A stretch of DNA of 64,000 nt, taken from Adineta ricciae. Lineage: Eukaryota; Rotifera; Eurotatoria; Adinetida; Adinetidae. Below the pieces are notes generated by a model that was not told the DNA's origin, ran no database searches, and was given only the letters and a program-made list of their open reading frames with translations. Position 1 is the stretch's first letter; each line of letters starts with the position of its first letter. The DNA is taken from NCBI GenBank assembly GCA_905250025.1, contig CAJNOJ010000297.1, positions 58,377-122,376 on the forward strand, in the 5' to 3' direction. Both the position numbers and the translations under genes were made by a program. Positions 56,666 through 64,000 of the stretch are shown here, one piece after another.

Positions 56666-57880
56666 CGTCATTGTTTGAAATTTAGTTATCAAATAATTGA
56701 CAATTCGATACGTGTATGACCAAAAATAAAGTAATGATCTGATTTTTAAAGAAGAACGAAACAGAAATATTTATTGATTTATATCTTCATACTTTTTCAT
56801 AATCATCGAATATTTATTGGAAAAGATCATAGATTTATGTTTTAACAGATTTTATTTCATCACTCGAAATCTACAAAAACAGAGTAGGTAATATCAAAAG
56901 ATATCATGATGAGTTTAATTACGTCTTCGCTTTGTACTGATCGAGTAATGACAAATATTCAATGATTTATTAAATTGTGACTCGTTTGTGTCATCTACAT
57001 CACATTTGAGTATATATGGGCAAAAAACCAAGCAAAACAGGACATAGACCTTTCTTATTTCGTTTCAATTTTCGACAACAGTATCCTTTCTGACTCCATA
57101 ATTCTATTATAAACATATATAACAATGTTTGCTCTTTCTTATGTCATTTAATTCAAATAAATTAATAAATAATTAGCGAATAGTCTTTCAACGATACGAC
57201 GTCAGCAACGCGGAATACAGTTGATTTTTCAAAAAATCTACGTGATCTGAAGAGAATGTTGCAGACGGGTTTGATAGAATTTCAAGTAATCTACACAATA
57301 CATAATATTGATTTCGAAAAATGCTTTGCTTCATAGCTATTCTAAACCCAGTCCAGGTCAAAACGGATACATTGGATCCTTCTTAGAATTCGACTATTCT
57401 CGATCGAACTCAGGCATATCTGACAATAGGAAGTGAACAGAATTCACTCTTTCACATGGTACTGGATTCCAAAAGGATACCGAGCCTTGACTCTCGTCGG
57501 AATGGATCGCATATATATGTATTTCCCTGAAATAAACTAAATTATGGTCAACTGGCAGTCTCTCTTTCATTTGCATTCACCATTATCATTCGCAAATCTA
57601 CGTCTATATAAACTACTCGCCTTCGTAAGATCTTGTTTGAATGGTGAAAATTAGTTCGGACTCTGTCCGACGGATATTGTTTCCGACAATTTCATACAGG
57701 TGGATCAGATGAGTTATCACGATATGCAGTGGCTGTATGAGACTGTTTCCGAACGGATTCTTTCAAGCATGATCTTACTAAAATAGCTATTCGATAGAAA
57801 TAAAGCGCATTCCTGCCGAACATGATATATATTTACTCAACTTTTTATCTCTGTGTAGCATTTGATTTACCACCGATTCA
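56666..57880. other. Intergenic
   Basis: No gene supported. 57660-57770 has repeated TGTTTCCGA(C/A) words, without clear structure. Confidence 0.4.
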
Positions 57881-58869
57881 ATGTCAACTCAGAACACATT
57901 TGCTTTTCTCACTCGACAATTTCATATTTACTTTGGCTTGTCCAATGTAATCTTAGGCGTGATTGGTAGTGTGTTCAATATTGTGATCTTTAGAACACTG
58001 AGAACATTTCGAGAAACAGCCTGTGCATTTTATTTAACTTCCATTTCGGTGGCAAATATCATTGAATTACTTGCAGCATTATTTGTACGAATTCTGAGCG
58101 AAGGATTTGCTTTCGATATCAGACAAATCCCCTTTATTTGTAAAATACAAGTTTACATTGCAGCATGGTGTTCGTTTGTATCATTTACACATTTATGTTT
58201 AGCGACAATCGATCAGTTCTTATCAATGAGTAAATACAGACGATTTAGTAACTTGCGAGTTGCTCGATTAAGTGTATCTCTTACTTGGGTCTTTTGGACT
58301 TTGTATTCCATTCCTATTTTAATCTATTGGGATGTATCTTCGAATGTATGCAAGATTGTTAGTCCAACTTTCGCTATCTATGCCACTTATTTTCAATTTT
58401 TAATTCTCTATGGAGTGGCGCCTATCACTATCATGAGTACATTTTCTATATTAGCCTTTTATAATGCTCGGACAGTGATTAGTCGACGAATGAATATTGT
58501 ACGCTTAAGTCATGATCGACAATTAACAGCAATGACACTCATTCATGTTACATATGTTATTATTACTATATTACCTTATGTGATCTATTTTGTTTATTCG
58601 GTGAATCTAACTGGTCTAAATGCTGAACAAACAGCACGTAATCGCTTTATTTATGATATTACAATTTTGATTTATTATTCAAGTTTTGCCGTAAGTTCTT
58701 CGCTTAAAATTCAGTTCCAAAGTTCTCTTCTTTATTTATTCTTGAATCTTAGGGTTCTTTCTACATTTATTCTTGTGTTTCACAGCGATTTCGAAAACAA
58801 TTCGCCTTTGTTTGTACAAATATGTTTCAACAGCGAATTGATAACCAAGTTGCGCCAGCCAATGAATAA
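57881..58869 (+). CDS. Rhodopsin-type GPCR, two exons
   Basis: Exons 57881-58690 and 58753-58869 with a 62-bp GTAAGT...CTTAG intron; 308 aa. The unspliced frame stays open to 58960 but would replace TM7 by unlike sequence. Splicing restores YYSSFA-GSFYIYSCVSQRFR, a proper TM7/helix-8 junction, then QQRIDNQVAPANE and a stop. TM1 has GSVFNIVIF, TM3 ends CLATIDQFLSMS (DQF at the DRY position), TM6 ALTL-like LIHVTYVIITILPYVIYFVY. EC2 carries SSNVCKIV for the disulfide. A divergent orphan receptor of the bdelloid-expanded group; ligand unknown. Confidence 0.88.
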
Positions 58870-59883
58870 GCACATTGTCATTGTTTCTATATTTGCCTTC
58901 AAAAGTCGGCCAGCTTCTCTATTTTTCAACTGTAATGGGCCGTTTTCCTTAGCGTGTTAAAATAAAGCGTCATGGAAATCATTTTCACTCCACATCACCT
59001 TGTGAAATACAGAAAATAAATTATTTTACAGTTTATTTCTATTTCATATGATTATAAGCGCACGATTTCAGCAAAACGCTTCACTGAGACGAAGGGGAAA
59101 AGCGTGATTTGTTTCGTGGTAATTAGACATTCAAGCGAATGATATTACTAAAATTTGCGCACGAGCCAACACTTAGAGAAACTAAGGCAAAGAGATTTTA
59201 TATTCAAATTGAATAGAATAAAACATGAAAACTGTTCTTGTCTGTGTGAAAATATAGAGTTAATAGAAAATGGTGTTCGGAAGACCTGAAATATTTAATA
59301 ACAAACCTTTGAATTATTTTAAATAATAAATTCATAGAAAATTTATATTCAACTGTAAGTGTTGACGGTTGATATACGAAGAACAGAAACAAAAACCTTG
59401 AAAACAGTTGAGGTAGGTTCCTTGTTAGTTTTCTTCGTTCTGTTTAGCAATTTTGTTTGTCAGCGAATTCTTTTCGTAAGTTGAAATTGATAAAAAAAAC
59501 CAATGATTTCAATAAACAATCAAGCGTCATTCTGTGTCGATTATCTACCAAAGAGAAACTGCTTGAATAGAACGTCTGAAAGAAGTTTTTCACTTGAAAT
59601 CCATCTACAGTCATAATAGAGAGACTATTGAAAATGAGAATCATCTATGAAAAGTTATCGATATGAATTCGACAAGCAGAGAGATGAAATCAATGATTTG
59701 TAGCGATTTCTTTTTCTTGTACTAATTTGTATCCTTCATTTGATTCAAAATGTACTCGCGAAAGGAATCGCCAGATCTAGTCGGACGAATGCTTTAGCAA
59801 ACATTCCAAGTGATATCTGCATTTGAAAGTCGGCAGATATATTACCGAATTCAATCATCTTTTATTTTCTATTCATTACATAG
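58870..59883. other. Intergenic
   Basis: Only chance ORFs. Confidence 0.35.
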
Positions 59884-60020
59884 CTTTTCATCTTTACAAT
59901 GCACGTGGTATAGCGAAAAAAAATTACATGTATGATCCGAAAGGTGTTTCATGTGTTACAGATCGAAATGATATTGTTGTTAAAATACCATCTTATACTT
60001 ATCTAAATAGTCCGTATTAA
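59884..60020 (+). CDS. Orphan terminal exon
   Basis: After a strong acceptor (TTTTCTATTCATTACATAG) a frame reads LYNARGIAKKNYMYDPKGVS and CVTDRNDIVVKIPSYTYLNS to TAA at 60020. It looks like the last exon of a protein; no upstream exon was found. May be a relic. Confidence 0.3.
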
Positions 60021-61529
60021 ATTATTTGATATGGAAACATTCACATTTTCTTTCTTTTCTTTTTTAATAATATCACTAGCGGAAATAGCCGCTGCAAACT
60101 ATGGAACATTTTAATCAGGTTTTATCACCAGTATTGCACTCATACCCTAGATTGAAAGGAGGGTAATATGAAAAGAATTTCTTTGAACATGTATTTATGT
60201 CAGGGTCGAAGGCCAAAGGTCGAAACACTTTTTCTCGAAAACTTCATAAAACATGGTTTAGAAGGAATTTTACGGCTCGAGGTTAGTTGAGGGAGATTAG
60301 GTTAAAAGAAGAGTGAACCAGCGAGATCGACAAAGGTGCGCTTGAACGGTCTGAGTTCCCCTAAGCGAAAAATTCTGGTGCTGCTTGTACACTGAACCAA
60401 AGGATCAGAGGTAAAATAAAGATTCTTTCCCTGCTTGCAAAGAGGGTGAGACGAAATAGGATGAATTGAGTAGGGGTGGGATGCAATGGTACTACCTGAA
60501 TGATTGATAGTCAAGGAATTATGGGCAAGATTGTAACCGAGCTCGATTCATCGTCGGCAAATTTGTTCTTCGCAGTTAAAAATGCAATTAAATATATTTT
60601 CAATATACTGGATAAGAAATTATTGGTTGTAACGGTTAATCCTGTGTGGCCGACGAACGGTTAGACGCCAGTCTGTAAGACTTCTCATAAGTGTAATGAA
60701 TAAGAAATTGTACCGAAAAGAATCCATTAATTTGTCCCAACAAGATTTTTATTTAAAATAGTTCATTTGGAGTATAAAACTTTTCCAGTTGAAACAGCTA
60801 TTATATATAAATTTAATATATATTTATGATTGCCATGAATTGACGTCAAAGCATTTCGATTAAAAAGTTATTTATAAGTTAATACCGAGTTTTCATTCTG
60901 ACTACTTCTTCTAACGGCAAACCAACGATAAATTACTCTGCGCTTTAGGTAAAATATATTTTAGCTTGAAAAGTTTTTCAAAGATTATCATTGGTAACTC
61001 TGTTATGCATAGAAAAGATCATCTTTTATCAAGTTAGTATAATTCTTCACACAATTAAAATATTTTATGACATTGAATGTTTAAAATAAAATATATCAAA
61101 GAAATATCGAATGAATTTAAAACGAAAGAATCGATTTGAACATCTTAGGATTAATAATATGTGGATCAATTTTGGAATTCAAATGTTTTCGCAAGAAATA
61201 ATTGTAGTTGATTTCCTAAATTTAGTAGATTATTATTTAGACTATCTTATATACAAAGGATAGACTATAAAAGATTTTCTGTGTTAGATGTGAATATCAG
61301 AAAGAGTATTATATTATAACACGAACATATGGACAAGAAGGATTGACATGATTAGAACGACAAAGAGGCTTACAATGTTTATTGATTCAACGATTATTTC
61401 ACAATAAATGCATCAATAGAAACACTTTTCACTTTTGCTAAGAAAAAGAAAATGAAACTCTGATAAACTTTTCTTCGATTTTCTTTTCAAAGACAACATA
61501 GTAAATTTCTATTTTTTTTAATTATTTCT
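60021..61529. other. Intergenic with dispersed-repeat copy
   Basis: Contains the repeat at 60135-60290; a 70-codon minus-strand ORF (60302-60514) has no recognisable features. Confidence 0.4.
60135..60290 (+). repeat. Dispersed repeat, copy B (partner at 49125)
   Basis: CCCTAGATTGAAAGGAGGGTAATATGAAAAG ... GAAAACTTCATAAAACATGG; see copy A. Confidence 0.55.
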
Positions 61530-62501
61530 TTATGTTCGTAGACGAGCAGTAATCAATCGTAATGGTTGTCCAAGATAGTTCCTGCATTTGAATAATTTCT
61601 TCAATTCTTTTCGATAGACACTTCCAGAAAGAATATAAAGAAATGTTGCGAAAACATAAGTACCTTGTTGCCACACTATAGTGATAGTTCGAATATTATT
61701 AATAAATGTCGTATTTAATGACGGTACAAATGTTGTTAGAATATAAGTAACTGCTGCTGGTATAGAAAAGAAAACATATGCAGCTACTTGAACAACTAAC
61801 ATTCGAACTAATTGATTCTCTGTTCGACGATGTGCAAAGCCTCCTTGATTCATTAGCGTTACACGTCGTAATTGACTCTGAATATTATGAATTGTTAATA
61901 GACCAAATATGATCATAATCAATGGTGATAAAATATAATAGAGAATAACTCGAGTAGATAAAAAAACAATAATAATGGGTGATGAAGATTGTATACATCG
62001 ATTAACAATATAATCCCATTGAAAAATAATTAGAACTGGACTTAAATAAATAAGAACCAGGATAGTAATAACTATGATTGATCTTTGTGCTATTCGAATA
62101 TGACTTAAATTTCTATAAGACGCTGTAGATGAACTTGCAAAAACTCGATCAAGTGAAGCGCATACTAACATTAAAACAACAAATAATGACGATGCATAAA
62201 TAATAAATGGTTGAAATGGACATCCAAATGGTGTATTAGATAAAACAATATTAAATTCATAAGTGATAAATAGACTGACAGGTGAAATAGTTGTATAAAT
62301 TAAACTCGAAATAGCTAAAGCAAGAAAATAATGAGGACATGGAGATGATCGGAGTGTTCGACGAGAAAGTATTATAATATTAATAATATTTGAAATGATT
62401 GTCGTCAATATTGTTATTGGTAGAATATAAGTAGAAATACGTTTTATTTCATTGTTAAGATTATATGATGCAAATGATGGTGTTGCCGTTGTAGTGTTCA
62501 T
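61530..62501 (-). CDS. Rhodopsin-type GPCR
   Basis: Intact single-exon ORF of 323 aa. Glycosylatable N-terminus (MNTTTATPSF), TM1 TTIISNIINIIILSRRTLRS with the conserved Asn, TM2 HYFLALAISSLIYTTISPVS, TM3 FVVLMLVCASLDRVFASSST (LDR as the DRY equivalent), full-length TM4 SIIVITILVLIYLSPVLIIF, TM6 LVVQVAAYVFFSIPAAVTYI and TM7 TYVFATFLYILSGSVYRKEL. The ending SGSVYRKELKKLF is close to TGKIFRKELKKFLC of the receptor at 34940-35830, so the two are paralogues, and this one is the complete reference for the other's short TM4. Orphan receptor; probably couples to G proteins. Confidence 0.88.
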   Translation of the reverse strand: MNTTTATPSFASYNLNNEIKRISTYILPITILTTIISNIINIIILSRRTLRSSPCPHYFLALAISSLIYTTISPVSLFITYEFNIVLSNTPFGCPFQPFIIYASSLFVVLMLVCASLDRVFASSSTASYRNLSHIRIAQRSIIVITILVLIYLSPVLIIFQWDYIVNRCIQSSSPIIIVFLSTRVILYYILSPLIMIIFGLLTIHNIQSQLRRVTLMNQGGFAHRRTENQLVRMLVVQVAAYVFFSIPAAVTYILTTFVPSLNTTFINNIRTITIVWQQGTYVFATFLYILSGSVYRKELKKLFKCRNYLGQPLRLITARLRT

Positions 62502-63061
62502 TTTATTTTATATTTATGAATGATTAATATGTCATTTACTATGTGTTTAAATACGCTTCTGGTTGTCATCTGTTGACGTCAAAGACTTTATCTTGAATAA
62601 GCAGCCCGTAAGTTTATATCCTTCATTTTCATTACCATCGCGTAATATTACAAGGATGAAAATTATCAAGATCATATTTATGAGACAGTCCATGAGAACA
62701 GAGCATTTTCTAATATAGTCATATTCTCAAAAAATCTGATCGCCCGCCATCTTTTTTTATGATTGCAAATGAAAGAGCATCATCAAAAACCAAATTTTTA
62801 GCTCATATGGACTTACCTTTTAAGAGCTACGAGCGTCACACCTGGCGCTGGTCGTCCACACAAAAGCGACTATTCGTTTACGGATTTCAATTTATCTCTT
62901 AGTCGATCAACGATTAAGCATATCTACACGCTTACTCTAATTAGGATGGGTTTCTATAAAATGATTGAAAAAAGTCTGTAACCGAACTTTATTGTTATTT
63001 TTACACTAATTTCAATGATGAGTGAGTTCATTTATGTTTTTGCCTCGTTCAAACGTAGTCT
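62502..63061. other. Intergenic
   Basis: Nothing coding seen between the GPCR start and the next gene's stop. Confidence 0.35.
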
Positions 63062-63799
63062 TCATTTCCAAAAAGGGTCGATACCTTCTTCCGTAACCGG
63101 AGTGTCATTTGTATCGTTCCAATTTTGTTTGAAGTCAGCAGGTAATGCGTCAACGTTCGATGGATAGAGCTTCTCATCATAGTGTTCTTCTTCAACCATA
63201 CCACGAGACGCGTAATGTGGGACAAGAACGTGACGAACAATCATCCAAGCACGACGTTGTTCTGCTGGTGGGATACTCTCATTACACGCTGCTCCTTCAG
63301 TCGATAGGTGATGCAAATTATCACACCAATCTGGATGATATTGGTCGTAGAATTTTTGTAGAGGTGCGATCTTGATGTCACCAACAAACATCGCACCACT
63401 CTTCCAATGTTGATAACAAAGTTCGAGAACTGGTGTGTTTACTTTGTAATAGGCCATTCCATAAAAAGCCTGTGCAATATGATGAGAAGTCGCATGAGTA
63501 TTTAAAAGTTTTGGTACAGGTCGCTGACATGTGCAACTGTTCGGTACGCATTGACATTCAAACCATGGCTCATACATTTCTTCTTCGTGTGGTTCTGGTC
63601 GACTGCACTTTGAGCCACAACCGGGACAACGACTCTGACACCCTAGACGTCGTGAAATTCGTTCTTTACATCCCGTATACGCTTTCACTTTCACATCTTT
63701 TGTTAAATTAATCACTTTCTCATGTATATTATTGATATTGTTCAATATATTTTTAAAGCCTTGCTGAAAATTCGGAAGGTTTTCAATACTGAAAGACAT
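63062..63799 (-). CDS. VLIG-type C-terminal zinc module protein
   Basis: ORF of 245 aa from ATG 63799. A helical N-terminus (MSFSIENLPNFQQGFKNILN) precedes a Cys/His cluster, GCQSRCPGCGSKCSRPEPH, then ECQCVPNSCTCQ, a conserved His pair (THATSHHIAQAFYG), CYQHWKSGAMFVG, and a FYDQYHPDWCDNL motif near Trp and Tyr. This order (CPxCG..C, H..., C..., Y..YxPDW) matches the C-terminal region of very large interferon-inducible GTPases (VLIG/GVIN type). The GTPase domain itself is not in this ORF. Either a free-standing module gene or the last exon of a larger gene starting beyond the window; the clean Met favours the first. Likely cytosolic; function inferred only. Confidence 0.55.
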   Translation of the reverse strand: MSFSIENLPNFQQGFKNILNNINNIHEKVINLTKDVKVKAYTGCKERISRRLGCQSRCPGCGSKCSRPEPHEEEMYEPWFECQCVPNSCTCQRPVPKLLNTHATSHHIAQAFYGMAYYKVNTPVLELCYQHWKSGAMFVGDIKIAPLQKFYDQYHPDWCDNLHHLSTEGAACNESIPPAEQRRAWMIVRHVLVPHYASRGMVEEEHYDEKLYPSNVDALPADFKQNWNDTNDTPVTEEGIDPFWK

Positions 63800-64000
63800 A
63801 ACTCCAACGATGACAAATTGGTATTTACTACTTTTTTTTTATCTAAGACCAGTCAGAACCAGCCATACATGTTTGTTATAAAACACAGGTAGACCGTGGT
63901 GATACGCATTTTCGAGTTAAGACAGGTAACGATCAGTATGACGGACCTTTTTGTTGGAGCAGAGTCAGAAGGAGCGAGACGTAGTTGTTGGGAAATGTAG
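63800..64000. other. 5' flank of the zinc-module gene
   Basis: No coding feature recognised; the window ends here. Confidence 0.35.

Noticed and set aside
60302-60514. 70-codon minus-strand ORF
   Set aside because: No recognisable features, in repeat-adjacent non-coding DNA.

Overview
This is eukaryotic, AT-rich animal DNA, and the gene content points to a bdelloid rotifer. The clues are short GT-AG introns (mostly 48-67 bp), many single-exon or few-exon genes, and families that are greatly expanded in bdelloids: EGF/LDLa ectodomain proteins, NHL and kelch propellers on a membrane-anchored Thr/Ser stalk, F-box/LRR-like proteins, divergent rhodopsin-type GPCRs, alpha-arrestins and VLIG-type zinc modules. 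Mutator-like (MULE) and Tc1-type DNA transposons lie among them. The species cannot be named from the sequence alone.

Layout. 1-1.7 kb: start of an LDLa/EGF gene running off the left edge (minus). 2.3-3.7 kb: two decayed coding segments, one a Na,K-ATPase alpha relic. 6.1-7.1 kb: intact alpha-arrestin gene. 7.7-12.1 kb: MULE territory, with a truncated, mutated copy followed by a complete 2,597-bp element that has an intact transposase, internally repetitive inverted ends and a perfect 9-bp target duplication; it sits inside another coding exon. 12.1-13.0 kb: N-terminal part of an LRR ectodomain protein, cut at an assembly joint. 13.6-14.5 kb: F-box-family pseudogene. 14.6-19.85 kb: two broken Tc1 halves with matching outer ends around a coiled-coil ORF with an ATGA-overlapping second ORF, an ABC-transporter pseudogene, the C-terminus of a mucin-stalk membrane protein and a 90-N gap. 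19.9-21.0 kb: complete three-exon cathepsin L gene. 21.9-23.3 kb: membrane-anchored kelch propeller. 25.2-26.6 kb: membrane-anchored NHL propeller with a frameshift. 28.1-28.5 kb: SINE-like repeat. 31.5-33.0 kb: secreted PQQ-like propeller with a GC-AG intron. 34.9-35.8 kb: GPCR with a shortened TM4. 36.4-37.9 kb: GCGTC-rich foldback element carrying tRNA-like modules. 38.6-39.7 kb: secreted NHL protein. 41.3-41.6 kb: a 77-aa two-exon gene. 41.8-43.2 kb: ankyrin-like gene whose 5' end lies in a gap. 45.8-46.6 kb: inositol polyphosphate kinase. 47.5-48.5 kb: GPCR. 49.5-50.9 kb: a second foldback element. 51.2-53.1 kb: F-box protein. 54.0-56.7 kb: complete eight-exon TAP-like ABC half transporter. 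57.9-58.9 and 61.5-62.5 kb: two GPCRs. 63.1-63.8 kb: VLIG-type C-terminal zinc module.

No operon-like arrangement or dedicated pathway ties the genes together. The common theme is cell-surface and secreted recognition domains (LDLa, LRR, kelch, NHL, PQQ) and receptors (four GPCRs), with one lysosomal protease, one inositol kinase, one peptide-transporter-like ABC protein and one arrestin. Much of the rest is mobile-element debris. Five single-N joints and two N runs (19041-19130, 41687-41786) show that the scaffold was stitched together, and several gene truncations coincide with them. I do not see a convincing novel multi-gene system. The strongest material is the intact MULE and its host exon, the two foldback elements, and the bacterial-looking membrane-anchored kelch gene.
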